Below, one piece after another: positions 8,554 through 17,160 of a stretch of DNA of 56,447 nt. The DNA is taken from positions 1 through 56,447 of the forward strand of contig NZ_QTVN01000023.1 of assembly GCF_003460605.1 (NCBI RefSeq), written 5' to 3'. The position numbers and the translations under genes are program-made. This DNA comes from Ruminococcus sp. AF31-8BH (lineage in GTDB: Bacteria; Bacillota; Clostridia; Lachnospirales; Lachnospiraceae). Numbering within the stretch: position 1 is the stretch's first letter; the number at the start of each line of letters is the position of its first letter. The notes under the pieces were generated by a model. It was not told the origin of the DNA. It ran no database searches and saw only the letters and a list, made by a program, of their open reading frames with translations.

Positions 8554-10243
8554 AAAATGGGAAATAGAAGACGAATACCGAAAGTTTTGCCGGAACAACA
8601 AAGAACTTGCGCTGCAGACGCTGCGGGAGCTGACACTGACCCCGACGGAAACGGGAAAAGAGGAGCAGAGAATCGCATACTGTGTGGAGTGGATGAAACG
8701 GCAGGGCATGGAATCGGTTCATACGGATGAGCTTGGAAATGTAATCTGGGAGTATCGGCCGGAACAGGAAAAGAAGGTTCTGTATACGGCGCATCTGGAC
8801 ACCGTGTTTTCGCTGGAGGAACCGCTGGAAATCAAAGAAGACGGAATGATCTGGCGTTGTCCCGGTATCACAGACGATACCGTGAATGTCGTGATGCTTC
8901 TGATGGCGGCAAAATACGTTCATGAGACAGAGCCGGAACTTCCCTGTGGTCTGATTTTTGCAGCGGATCTGGGAGAAGAAGGGCTTGGCAATCTCTGCGG
9001 CGTCCGCGCACTTGTCGACCATTATGAAGAAAATCTGTGCGGAATGGCAGCCTTTGATCTGTATCGGGATAAAATGTATCCCATCTGCATCGGATCTGTC
9101 CGATATCGGATTTCGGCAAAAACAAAGGGCGGTCATTCCTTTCTGAATTTCGGAAGAAAAAATGCCATTGCAGAGCTTGCGGGCCTGATCGGAGAGCTTT
9201 ACCGTTTTCAGACGGATGCAGCATCTCATACGACATACAATGTGGGAAAAATAGAGGGAGGAACCTCCGTCAATACGATTGCGCAGGATGCCTCCATGCT
9301 GTTTGAATTCCGTTCGGAAGATTACCGGAGTCTGGAAGCCTGCGAAACATATCTGGAGGAGACCATAGCAGCACGCCAGAGTGAGGAGGTACAGTATTCC
9401 TGTGAGCTCGTCGGAAAGCGGCCGTGCGCAAGAGAAACCGATCCTGTCCAGATGGCGCGTATGACGCGGTGTGCACAGAAAACGCTGAAGGCAGCCGATG
9501 GGGAAGAGCCGGTATGCTCCGAAGCATCCACAGACTGTAATATCCCATTGTCGCGGCATATTCCTGCCATCTGCGTTGGTTTCTGCCGGGGCGGGGGAGC
9601 ACATACCAGAGAAGAATGGCTCGATGCCGCCAGCGTAGAAGATGGCATGTGTGCAGCAGCAGCACTCGTATGCCGGCTTCCCTGGATGTGCTGTGAGAGC
9701 AGAATCGTTGTAAGGGACGGGATAGAGGATCAAAAAGAGAGAGAAGAAATCCGGCAGCTGCTGGAGCTGTGCGATCAGGATTTTGTTCCGCCGCTTTCCC
9801 ACCGCAACAGTACATCCCAGACGAACTGGGCCGAGACAGAAGAAAAGACGGATGGAATTGCAGAATATCTGGAGAATATCTGCAGTCAGCATGTGGTGCT
9901 GTGGAAGGAAGAGGGAGTTGTGCGGGCCTTTATGACCTGGAAGGATCATTTTAACTGTGAGAATCTGGAAGCATATCCGGATTCCTGCTATCTGACCACC
10001 CTCTGCGTCTGGCCGGATTACCGGGGACAGGGAATTTCGGAGGTAATGTATGCAGAAGCAGAAAAGGACATCGCGGCAAAATTTCCGGGAAGCCGGATTA
10101 CTCTCCGTACCTGGTCTACAAACGGGGCACAGGAGCATATTTTGGACAAACTGGGATATGGTCTTGTCAGGCGGCTGAAGGATGACCGGGGAGAAGGAAT
10201 TGATACGGTTTATTTTGTAAAAAAGGAAGAAAACGACAGATAA
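8546..10243 (+). CDS. M20 family metallopeptidase fused to a GNAT acetyltransferase domain
   Basis: This 565-residue protein has two parts. Residues about 1-385 are an M20 di-zinc amidohydrolase: His83 and Asp85 in TAHLDTVF, Asp110-Asp111 in GITDDTVN, Glu144-Glu145 in DLGEEGLG, and a late His in CRGGGAHTREEW. Residues about 400-565 are a GNAT domain with the acetyl-CoA loop in VWPDYRGQGISEVMY and the tail KLGYGLVRRLKDD. M20 enzymes cut dipeptides or N-acyl amino acids, and GNAT domains move acetyl groups to amines, so the fusion could couple hydrolysis to acetylation of the product. The start ATG 8546 has GAAGGA upstream and overlaps the capA-like gene by 8 bases, suggesting translational coupling. 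Confidence 0.87.
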   Translation: MRKKWEIEDEYRKFCRNNKELALQTLRELTLTPTETGKEEQRIAYCVEWMKRQGMESVHTDELGNVIWEYRPEQEKKVLYTAHLDTVFSLEEPLEIKEDGMIWRCPGITDDTVNVVMLLMAAKYVHETEPELPCGLIFAADLGEEGLGNLCGVRALVDHYEENLCGMAAFDLYRDKMYPICIGSVRYRISAKTKGGHSFLNFGRKNAIAELAGLIGELYRFQTDAASHTTYNVGKIEGGTSVNTIAQDASMLFEFRSEDYRSLEACETYLEETIAARQSEEVQYSCELVGKRPCARETDPVQMARMTRCAQKTLKAADGEEPVCSEASTDCNIPLSRHIPAICVGFCRGGGAHTREEWLDAASVEDGMCAAAALVCRLPWMCCESRIVVRDGIEDQKEREEIRQLLELCDQDFVPPLSHRNSTSQTNWAETEEKTDGIAEYLENICSQHVVLWKEEGVVRAFMTWKDHFNCENLEAYPDSCYLTTLCVWPDYRGQGISEVMYAEAEKDIAAKFPGSRITLRTWSTNGAQEHILDKLGYGLVRRLKDDRGEGIDTVYFVKKEENDR

Positions 10244-10251
10244 CATGGTGC

Positions 10252-10280
10252 TTGCAAATCGCAGCTTATAGTGTCATAAT
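10252..10280 (+). promoter_or_regulatory. Promoter of the C69 dipeptidase gene
   Basis: TTGCAA (10252-10257) and CATAAT (10275-10280) are spaced by 17 bases, 36 bases before the ATG. The last gene of the peptidase row may therefore have its own promoter. Confidence 0.5.
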
Positions 10281-10315
10281 CGGAAGCATAAGACAGCAAA
10301 AGGAGGGCTATAGCT

Positions 10316-11647
10316 ATGCCTTGTACAACCATTTTAGTTGGAAAGAAAGCATCGTATGACGGTTCCACCATGATCGCGCGAAATGACGATTCCGGTGCGG
10401 GTCATTATACATCGAAAAAATTTGTGGTGATTCACCCGGAGGAGCAGGCGAGAACATATAAAACCGAGATTTCTCATCTGACCATCGAGCTTCCGGACAA
10501 TCCGATGCGGTACACTGCAGTGCCAAATGCAGAAAAAGGCGAGGGTGTCTGGGCAGCAAGCGGCGTAAATGCAGCGCAGGTCGGTATGACTGCGACCGAG
10601 ACAATCACATCGAATCCGCGTGTGCTGGGGGCTGATCCGCTTGTTGTTTATCAGCCGGCGGAAGACGGAAAAGAAGAGGTTCCGGGCGGAATCGGCGAGG
10701 AGGACCTTGTTTATATTGTTCTTCCTTATATTAAAAGTGCCAGGGAAGGTGTCAAAAGACTGGGCAGTCTGCTGGAGCAGTATGGTACATACGAGATGAA
10801 CGGCATTGCATTTCAGGACCACGATGAGATCTGGTGGCTGGAGACGATCGGCGGCCATCACTGGATGGCAGTGAAAGTGCCGGATGACCATTATGTAGCC
10901 ATGCCGAACCAGCTTGGCATCGACCATTTTGATCTGGAGGATGCACTCGGCGAGCAGAAGGAATATATGTGCTCAGCGGATTTGAAAGAATTTATTGAAA
11001 CATATCATCTGGATCTTTCTATGGACGGAAATTTTAATCCGCGCGATGCCTTCGGAAGCCACGACGATTCCGATCACGTTTACAATACACCGCGTGCCTG
11101 GTTCATGGAGCGCTATCTGAACCCGCACACGAAAAAATGGGACGGACCGGATGCCGATTACACACCGGTATCCGATGATATTCCGTGGATGATGGTTCCG
11201 GAGAAGAAGATCACCGTAGAGGATGTGAAATATGTACTGTCCTCCCACTATCAGGGAACACCGTACGACCCGTATGCCGCATACGGCGATAAATCATGGA
11301 AGGGAGCATACCGCTCCATCGGTGTCAACCGGACCGATTTCCTTTCTGTCATCCAGATGCGCCCGGATCACAAAGGAGACAACGGCATTCTGCAGTGGAT
11401 TGCGTTTGCGTCAAATGCGTTCAATGTGCTGGTTCCGTTCTACACCGATGTGACGACAACACCGGAGTATCTTTCCAACACAACGGGAGAGGTTTCCACA
11501 GATAACTTCTACTGGGCAAACCGCATGGTGGCAGCAATGGCAGATGCGTCCTATAAGTCTTCTATCTTCCACATTGAGCGGTATCAGGAAATTATCTGGT
11601 ACCAGGCAGAACCGTATCTTAAAGATCCCTTCTTTTATTTTCCATGA
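10316..11647 (+). CDS. C69 family dipeptidase (PepD-like), C terminus replaced
   Basis: The protein starts MPCTTILVGKKASYDGS, the classic C69 beginning, in which Cys3 becomes the N-terminal nucleophile after processing. It continues with STMIARNDDSG, the AASGVNAAQVGMTATETI region and an IWWLETIGGHHW segment. C69 enzymes split dipeptides in the cytoplasm. The ribosome site is AGGAGGG (about 10301). The family normally continues several tens of residues after the WANRMVAAMADA...HIERYQE region. Here the frame runs into foreign DNA at about 11606-11612 and ends with a short chance tail (YLKDPFFYFP). The catalytic Cys is intact, but the last part of the fold is missing, so activity is doubtful. 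Confidence 0.85.
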   Translation: MPCTTILVGKKASYDGSTMIARNDDSGAGHYTSKKFVVIHPEEQARTYKTEISHLTIELPDNPMRYTAVPNAEKGEGVWAASGVNAAQVGMTATETITSNPRVLGADPLVVYQPAEDGKEEVPGGIGEEDLVYIVLPYIKSAREGVKRLGSLLEQYGTYEMNGIAFQDHDEIWWLETIGGHHWMAVKVPDDHYVAMPNQLGIDHFDLEDALGEQKEYMCSADLKEFIETYHLDLSMDGNFNPRDAFGSHDDSDHVYNTPRAWFMERYLNPHTKKWDGPDADYTPVSDDIPWMMVPEKKITVEDVKYVLSSHYQGTPYDPYAAYGDKSWKGAYRSIGVNRTDFLSVIQMRPDHKGDNGILQWIAFASNAFNVLVPFYTDVTTTPEYLSNTTGEVSTDNFYWANRMVAAMADASYKSSIFHIERYQEIIWYQAEPYLKDPFFYFP

Positions 11648-12026
11648 ACTTTCCAAGCGTAAGAAAGAAAATAAACTGATTCTCGCAAATCAACCATCTG
11701 ATTTTAAACAATTTATCTGTCTTGGGTCAACCGCAAGAATCAAATCCATTGAAACCTTTAATTCTGCTTTAAAACGTGTATCCATCGCGCCCAGCCTTCC
11801 AGTCGTCCGAATGGGTGATCTCCGTTATATGTTTGCACAGTTCCTTGTAAATCAGGATTTTTCCATGGAAGCGATATCCGCTATTCTCGGCCATACGAAA
11901 CTGAGTACCACACTAAACTTCTGCAGTATGTTCCCCAATGAAGAGCCAAAGATTGGCACAGTTATTGGTGATTCCTTAGATCCGTTTTTAAGAACCAGAA
12001 TACCAGGATACAAAGGAGCATACTGA
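11610..12026 (+). pseudogene. C-terminal fragment of a tyrosine recombinase (type B of a recombinase pair)
   Basis: The frame beginning NRILKIPSFIFHELSKRK matches the corresponding part of the recombinase genes at 13665 and 34988. It continues to the end of a tyrosine recombinase: VRMGDLRYMFAQFL (second conserved Arg) and ISAILGHTKLSTTLNF (His kept, but the position of the nucleophilic Tyr is Phe). The N-terminal two thirds are missing, and the sequence before 11610 belongs to the C69 gene. Its stop overlaps the start of the next recombinase (TGATG), as expected for a coupled pair. Confidence 0.75.
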
Positions 12027-13351
12027 TGAGCAGAAAAAAGACCTATCCAATACCTGATGTAAACAAGACATTTTTTTATGGCAATGTTGTTTCTGGAAGA
12101 TCTATGGGGGATGTGGTATATTTGAAATCCAGAAAAAACTATAGTTTCCGTCTTTTCCTTATTTTTGAGTCAGGTAATACAAAAATAGTACAACGCAGCG
12201 GCTATCCCGACAAGATACTTACCCGGCAGAAAAGGGATGAGACACTTATGCAGATTTCCAAAGGAACCTTTGTTTCATTTTCTTATTCCGTCAGAGAATT
12301 TTATGATTACTGGCTGTATTACCATATGATCCATGATAAACATATTACTTACAATACTTTTATCATGTACCGCAATCTCATAATGAACTATATCAATCCT
12401 GTTATTGGTGCTAAATGGCTAAATAAACTAAAAAGGGAAGATCTGGTAAAAGTCTTGCATAAAATTTCCTCTAAAGATCTGCAGCGGACTGCCATCGGTA
12501 TGATCACCGGTTCATTACGTTATGCCCAAAGCCACAATTACCTTCCGTACAATATATACGATGGACTTTCTGCTGAATTAAGGCGAAAAAATATCTCTAC
12601 CATGACCAGGAAGCGCAGCTCACCAGTTTACTCGATTGAACAGATTTCCCATCTTTTGTGCCTCTGCCGGGAAAAGGAGCCTCAGCTGTATCTTCCCATG
12701 CTCCTGGCTGCCACCGCCGGATTACGGATATCAGAAATTATCGCCCTGCGGTATGAGAACATTGATTTCCTTAATAAAAAAATTTCCGTGGAACGGCAGC
12801 TAGGAAGAAGCATATATCCCAACGAACAGTCTTCGAATAGACCTGTCCTTTCGCAAGAACTTAAACTAAAAACAAAAAGAAGCAGACGGACTGTAGAACT
12901 TGCTGATTTTGTCCTGGAAGAGATCCTGTTTGAGCGGCAACGCTATGAGAAGCACAGGACCGAAAATCCATCTTTTCTGGATCTTGGATATCTCTGCTGC
13001 CGTGAAAATGGACAGTGTTACCACCGGAGCTTTTATGCGAAAGCCTATAACCGGCTGACCGAACAGTGTGATTTTCCAAGGCTTCCCTGGAGAAAGTTCC
13101 GTAACAGTTATGCAACCATCCTGGCAGGATATAAGATCAATATGAAAACAATTTCTGAATGTCTTGGACATTATAGCCCGGATTTTACCAGCAAAGTCTA
13201 TGTAGCAACAAAAAATCTGAGCGCATACGATATCTCCGAAGCAATAGAAGAGTATGTTTCTGCCAATTACCTTCTTCCGGATGATTACGACCCCAAAATA
13301 CTTTTTCTTCCGGATGACTCTATCTATAAAAAATGGTTCTTTATTAAATAG
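12026..13351 (+). CDS. Tyrosine recombinase/integrase (type C of pair 1)
   Basis: The 441-residue protein has an N-terminal DNA-binding segment (FFYGNVVSG, then KSRKNYSFRLF), a core-binding domain (about 95-180) and a catalytic domain. It keeps Arg in TAGLRISEI, a beta-strand Lys (KTKRSRRTV), Arg in PWRKFRNSYATIL, His in ISECLGHYS and a candidate Tyr in TSKVYVATK. The usual His of the HxxR box appears to be Arg. It is the most complete recombinase in the window and the only one of this family likely to be catalytically active. GGAG at about 12017 serves as ribosome site, and its start overlaps the stop of the preceding fragment. No cargo target can be read from the protein. Confidence 0.85.
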   Translation: MSRKKTYPIPDVNKTFFYGNVVSGRSMGDVVYLKSRKNYSFRLFLIFESGNTKIVQRSGYPDKILTRQKRDETLMQISKGTFVSFSYSVREFYDYWLYYHMIHDKHITYNTFIMYRNLIMNYINPVIGAKWLNKLKREDLVKVLHKISSKDLQRTAIGMITGSLRYAQSHNYLPYNIYDGLSAELRRKNISTMTRKRSSPVYSIEQISHLLCLCREKEPQLYLPMLLAATAGLRISEIIALRYENIDFLNKKISVERQLGRSIYPNEQSSNRPVLSQELKLKTKRSRRTVELADFVLEEILFERQRYEKHRTENPSFLDLGYLCCRENGQCYHRSFYAKAYNRLTEQCDFPRLPWRKFRNSYATILAGYKINMKTISECLGHYSPDFTSKVYVATKNLSAYDISEAIEEYVSANYLLPDDYDPKILFLPDDSIYKKWFFIK

Positions 13352-13664
13352 GCACTTCCTTTGAAACAAATTATTCTCATGAGACGCATAATGTAGCTAT
13401 TGCATTGTGCGCCTTTTCTTTTATCCCATGAACAGTTAATTCCAGTCAGATTGTCCTTTTATCAAGTTTTAAATGTTTTCTTACAAAAACAGACCATATT
13501 TACCAAAATCATACATATTATAATTAGGAACATATATTTTTTGCAGAACAAAACGACCATTTTCAGACATATTTATGATGAAGACAACACATTTTCCTGC
13601 CTGGGCAGCCTGCCGCAGATCACCCTTAAACATTTTGTCTTATATAATTTTTCAGGAGGATTTT
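13352..13664 (+). other. Spacer between the two recombinase pairs
   Basis: AT-rich, with no convincing gene. Nothing was recognised beyond a strong ribosome site (AGGAGGA, about 13654) for the next gene. The two recombinase pairs are therefore probably separate units in tandem. Confidence 0.4.
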
Positions 13665-14678
13665 ATGAACCGAACAGAAGACGTATTTTTATCACATGAA
13701 CATTTATGGAGCTATCGCACCAGAACAGTAGACCCTAATTCGCTAACAATCCGTTCCGTTACCCATAACGGCATTTTGCAGCACAGTACGGCTGAAACAC
13801 TTTGCGAAGAAGCAGCACGTATTTCTACAAAGGAACTTGTGGAATTGAAAAATGCCAACCATTGCCCTTTTACTTTCAACGAATACCTGAGCTATTATTT
13901 TTATAAAATATACCTTGCATATAATTGCAGCGAAAATGCAATTATAAAGAACCGCTGGATCATCCGCAACATAATCGATCCCAACATTACAACAGATCCG
14001 CTTCTTCACAACGTCGATGCAAAATATCTCAAAGATCTGATCAATGCCTGCAAAGCCTATTGTGAAGGTACCGAATATGCCGTAGCCAAACTGCTGCAGC
14101 TTTTTTCAAATGATATATGGAAACACGGAGAAGTCAGCTGCAATCCCGCACCTTCACCTGCCGCTTATAAAAAGCCCCAAACAACCGTATTACTCTATAC
14201 CAGCGAACAGCTTAAAATTTTTCTGAATGCGGTATACAGCAGTTCCTGCCCTCACCGTCTGGAATTCCTTCTTGCCTTGTTCTGCGGCCTGCATACAGGA
14301 GAGATCCTTGGCCTTACCTATAAAGACTTCACTCCCTGTACCCGTGTGCTGGAAATCCATCACCAGTATATCAAAAACAAGCAGCCATCCCCAGATGCTT
14401 CCAGCTACATTTATAAGCAGTTGGATATGGAAAGGATCCGGGATTTTCAAGTCCCTGATTTTATTGGTGAAGAACTCGTCCGCCGCCAGCAGGAAAAAAA
14501 GCTAAAATCCATTACCAGAGAGAATGGGCTCCCGTCCATCACAATGAGTGACCTTAGTAATATGTTCGTATGGTTCCTGATTCAAAAAAACTGTTCCCTC
14601 GAAAAAATACGTTATTTAACCGGCGGTGTCCAGATCGGTCCTTTTTTAGTCGATGGAACTCACGGAAAGGAGAATTAG
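13665..14678 (+). CDS. Tyrosine recombinase-like protein, catalytically degenerate (type B of pair 2)
   Basis: The 337-residue protein is clearly related to the fragments at 11610 and 34988, sharing for example YTSEQLKIFLNAV, HRLEFLLALFCGL, GEILGLTY and VPDFIGEELVRRQ. The first catalytic Arg is His (CGLHTGEI). About 40 residues before the second box are deleted relative to its relatives. The second box reads ITMSDLSNMF where the relative at 11610 has VRMGDLRYMF. The LGH box is LTG and no Tyr follows. It can bind DNA but cannot be expected to cut it. The start ATG 13665 follows AGGAGGA. Three bases separate it from the next gene, so the two are probably translated together. Confidence 0.8.
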   Translation: MNRTEDVFLSHEHLWSYRTRTVDPNSLTIRSVTHNGILQHSTAETLCEEAARISTKELVELKNANHCPFTFNEYLSYYFYKIYLAYNCSENAIIKNRWIIRNIIDPNITTDPLLHNVDAKYLKDLINACKAYCEGTEYAVAKLLQLFSNDIWKHGEVSCNPAPSPAAYKKPQTTVLLYTSEQLKIFLNAVYSSSCPHRLEFLLALFCGLHTGEILGLTYKDFTPCTRVLEIHHQYIKNKQPSPDASSYIYKQLDMERIRDFQVPDFIGEELVRRQQEKKLKSITRENGLPSITMSDLSNMFVWFLIQKNCSLEKIRYLTGGVQIGPFLVDGTHGKEN

Positions 14679-14681
14679 CAA

Positions 14682-15863
14682 ATGGCTCAGGCTACAAAAA
14701 CAAATGTGAAATACAAGAATGCTTTTTTCTACGGCAAAATGCAGTCTGCAAACCTCCCGTCAAATCCAACTTACATCAAAAGCCGTGGACGGTATTGTTA
14801 CCGCATAAAATGTACTTTTGAATCCGGAAAGGTTCTGACCGTGCAGACAAAATATCACCAAACAAAAGAAGAAGCACTGGCTATGTACCCGTTTTATAAA
14901 CAGCAGGCGGAAGAGAAGCGGATTCCCGTCTTTAAATGTACCGTAAAAGAATTCCAGTCCTTCTGGCGTCATGCCCTTGATTATAACAAAAGTTATCATA
15001 GCCTTATCAAAAAATACATTATTCCCGTTCTGGGCGATAAACGCATAAATGATGTAACCACAGACGAACTGATAAAGATCCTGAAAGAGACCGAGATCCC
15101 TGATACCCAAAACTTTCCGATGGAAAAATATTCTATGTTGTATGATGCAGTATCCAGTTTCTTTCGGAATGCCATGGAATTATACTGTGCAGGACAGGAC
15201 AATGGTACGGCTGCTGCCAATGCCATAAGATCCAGTGGGCTGAGAATTTGGGACGGTAGTGTTTCTTACGATACTTCCGAAGCTTATTCTTTCCAGCAGC
15301 TTTTGCAGCTACTGAAGATTTCCAAATGGAATGCCCCAACGCTTTATCTTCCCATGCTCCTGTCCGCCACTGCTGGCCTGCAGATTGCAGAGATTGTTCG
15401 GATTCATTTTGATGATATCGACCTTGATAATCATTGCCTTGATCTGCCGAGGACTCACAAAGACTACAACGGTCCCCGTTCCAATATCGTATTGTCCAGG
15501 GAAAATACCAAAACAGTATACCTGCCAGATATTATAATGAACGAAATCAAAAATCAGGAAAATCGTCTAAAAGCACTACAGGAGCAGGATCCGGAATTTA
15601 ATCCATTCCGGTATCTGATCTGGAGCCAGAATGGGAAACAACAGCAGGAGAATTTTATCAAGAAACCTTATGAACGTATCCTGTCCAAATGCTCCTTTCC
15701 TGCATTTCCATGGAGGAGCTTTCTAAAGATACGTTTAACAGACAAAGAGATAGACGAATTAGAAGATTCTTTAGGGTATGAGACTCCCATGAACTCTGGT
15801 GCCTGCGAGATTCCCATTGATAAGCACGATCTTATGGATCTTACAGGAACAACATACTTTTGA
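14682..15863 (+). CDS. Tyrosine recombinase-like protein, catalytically degenerate (type C of pair 2)
   Basis: The 393-residue protein is a paralogue of the 441-residue recombinase at 12026, with matching segments at the N terminus (AFFYGKM, IKSRGRYCYRI), the core-binding region and the catalytic fold (LYLPMLLSATAGL). The first catalytic Arg is Gln (TAGLQIAEI). After PWRSF the second Arg, the LGH His and the Tyr are all missing; the tail ends in a short unrelated IPIDKHDLMDLTG segment. A near-identical tail (IPIDRSDLIELMK) ends the copy at 36513. The altered C terminus is therefore shared by two copies and may have been selected rather than being random decay. Confidence 0.8.
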   Translation: MAQATKTNVKYKNAFFYGKMQSANLPSNPTYIKSRGRYCYRIKCTFESGKVLTVQTKYHQTKEEALAMYPFYKQQAEEKRIPVFKCTVKEFQSFWRHALDYNKSYHSLIKKYIIPVLGDKRINDVTTDELIKILKETEIPDTQNFPMEKYSMLYDAVSSFFRNAMELYCAGQDNGTAAANAIRSSGLRIWDGSVSYDTSEAYSFQQLLQLLKISKWNAPTLYLPMLLSATAGLQIAEIVRIHFDDIDLDNHCLDLPRTHKDYNGPRSNIVLSRENTKTVYLPDIIMNEIKNQENRLKALQEQDPEFNPFRYLIWSQNGKQQQENFIKKPYERILSKCSFPAFPWRSFLKIRLTDKEIDELEDSLGYETPMNSGACEIPIDKHDLMDLTGTTYF

Positions 15864-15904
15864 AAATACGGCATAGTCAGCTTACCCGGCTATGCCGTAT
15901 TTTA
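15862..15904 (+). terminator. Rho-independent terminator after recombinase pair 2
   Basis: AATACGGCATAG pairs with CTATGCCGTATT across a short loop and is followed by TTATT. It begins immediately after the stop codon. Confidence 0.7.
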
Positions 15905-16471
15905 TTACCAATGAAGATCATCCATCTCCGATGCAGGCAGATACAACGCACAAATTGAGTGACCAAAACTGTTTTTCTTTCCATGTCAGGCAAAAAAATA
16001 TCTGTTTTTCAATAGGGCTTTCTCTATTTTTGTGACCAAACTGGTTTATAATTGTATGCCCAAGCTAAAAACACTTGAATTTCTTCCATATTGAGTGACC
16101 ACGGCTGGCTTCTGATCCTATCGCAAGCTAAAAAAGCCTCTTTTTCTAAAATATTTCCAACATGATTCTATATTCAAGCCGATTTTGCAAACAAAGCTTG
16201 CGCTTCCCTTACCTCCTGTTATATAATAAAAAATACTGTTAACGGGCATTATATGGAAAATAGCTTTGCATTTTCTAAATAGTGAAGCTGTTTTTCACTA
16301 AAAAAGTGACCAAACCCACTTTTTAGCCCCATAATGAGCTAAAAAATAGGGCTTGTTTTTACAGATTATCAATAAGCTCTAAATCAGGCAGATATTCTAT
16401 GGCAACAATCTATGTTTTGCAAACCCTGCCGCCTTTATTGTAAGATATATACAAAATACGAAAGGAAAACT
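15905..16471 (+). repeat. GTGACCAAA repeat region and conserved promoter upstream of the TIGR03960 remnant
   Basis: This stretch has no gene. It has four copies of GTGACC in the same orientation (15959, 16032, 16095, 16306), three of them continuing as GTGACCAAA. It also has a promoter-like block (TATAAT 16222-16227, then CTGTTAACG). The last copy lies in a 16-base string AAAAAAGTGACCAAAC (16300-16315) that recurs exactly at 36640-36655 after the third recombinase pair. A single copy also stands before the intact gene at the right edge (56247). The position next to recombinase genes suggests recombinase binding sites. Confidence 0.6.
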
Positions 16472-16645
16472 ATGAGAAAATTAGCACTAAGTGATGAAAT
16501 TTTACTTAAAGTTGATAAGGCTGCAAGATACATTGGCGGTGAAGTCAACTCCATAATGAAGGATAAAAAAGAGGTGACCACCCGGGTCGCATTTTGCTTC
16601 CCGGATGTCTGTGACATACTATTTCCACTTTTTACTTTCTGTTAG
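16472..16645 (+). pseudogene. 5' remnant of a TIGR03960-type B12-binding radical SAM gene
   Basis: The frame reads MRKLALSDEILLKVDKAARY, then IGGEVNSIMKDKKEV and a FCFPDV segment. I recognise this as the start of the TIGR03960-family B12-binding radical SAM proteins. Homology ends after about 46 codons (near 16612), and the frame then closes after a short unrelated tail. AAAGGA lies upstream of the ATG. The same gene begins again at 56392; over the 56 shared bases the two copies match at 44 positions, so they are homologous but not a recent duplicate. Confidence 0.75.
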
Positions 16646-16657
16646 TATATAGCAATA

Positions 16658-16712
16658 TTTCGTGTTGTCTGGTACGAAATTTTAGTGCCTTTTCGTGTTA
16701 TTTGGTACCAAA
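16658..16712. repeat. Two 22-base direct repeats with inverted arms
   Basis: Both units read TTTCGTGTT, then a variable centre, then GGTAC and AAA at the end. They start exactly 33 bases apart. The first unit has perfect inverted arms TTTCGT/ACGAAA; the second contains the perfect palindrome TTTGGTACCAAA. Size and symmetry resemble a recombinase core site or a repressor operator. Confidence 0.6.
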
Positions 16713-17100
16713 CGTTACGAAATGATACGCTGATCAAAGACCATTTTTGACCATATTTTAAAACAACTTTTGACTAAACTTTTTATTTCAATACCCCCTT
16801 CATTGTAGCATTATCGTACACTAAAACAGCGGCTTTTCTGAATGAAAAAATAGCCGCTTCATGTCTCCGCAATCCGCATAAAATCTGGGAAATTCCAATT
16901 TTAATGTCAAAATAACAGTCTGCACTCAGGTCATGTCGAATCTGTCCAAAATCTCAAAGGGCAGTCTACACTCTCAGATAGAGATTTCAAAGCAGAACAG
17001 AAGTGCATTTTGCTTTCCTAGAAATTGTTCATATTATCTCAAACTATAAAAAAATTACTTTCCTTCAGTACAGATTTTCCGCCTACTACTAAGAAACTGA

Positions 17101-17135
17101 ATGACAACAGTAATGAACAATGCTATAATATGTTC
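17101..17135 (+). promoter_or_regulatory. Promoter and palindromic operator of the small-gene module
   Basis: ATGACA (17101-17106), 17 bases, TATAAT (17124-17129). The inverted repeat GAACA (17115-17119) / TGTTC (17131-17135) spans the -10 box, so a bound protein would block transcription. Autoregulation is likely but not shown. Confidence 0.55.
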
Positions 17136-17160
17136 ATAAAAAATCGGAGGTGTCTGACGG

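Larger units (their letters stand above)
16646..17160 (+). other. Intergenic stretch with paired 22-base palindromic repeats and the promoter of the small-gene module
   Basis: No gene is seen. There are two direct repeats of 22 bases (16658-16679 and 16691-16712), a possible terminator hairpin (AGCGGCT/AGCCGCT, about 16829-16857), and two copies of CAGTCT(G/A)CACTC about 50 bases apart (near 16916 and 16967). The right end carries the promoter described separately. Confidence 0.5.

Noticed and set aside
8483..10246. Very long open frame (587 codons) opposite the M20-GNAT gene
   Set aside because: It covers the real gene exactly and has shadow-like composition (many Phe, Cys, Arg). Codon bias of the real gene explains it.
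4159..10315. Sigma-54 promoters for the peptidase genes
   Set aside because: No TGGCAC-N5-TTGC was found. The TGGTGCTTGC near 10246 has wrong spacing and is better explained as part of a sigma-A promoter.
11610..15863. Recombinase-in-trio (RIT) element
   Set aside because: RIT elements have three active, differing recombinases. Here there are pairs of two paralogous types with mostly dead active sites.
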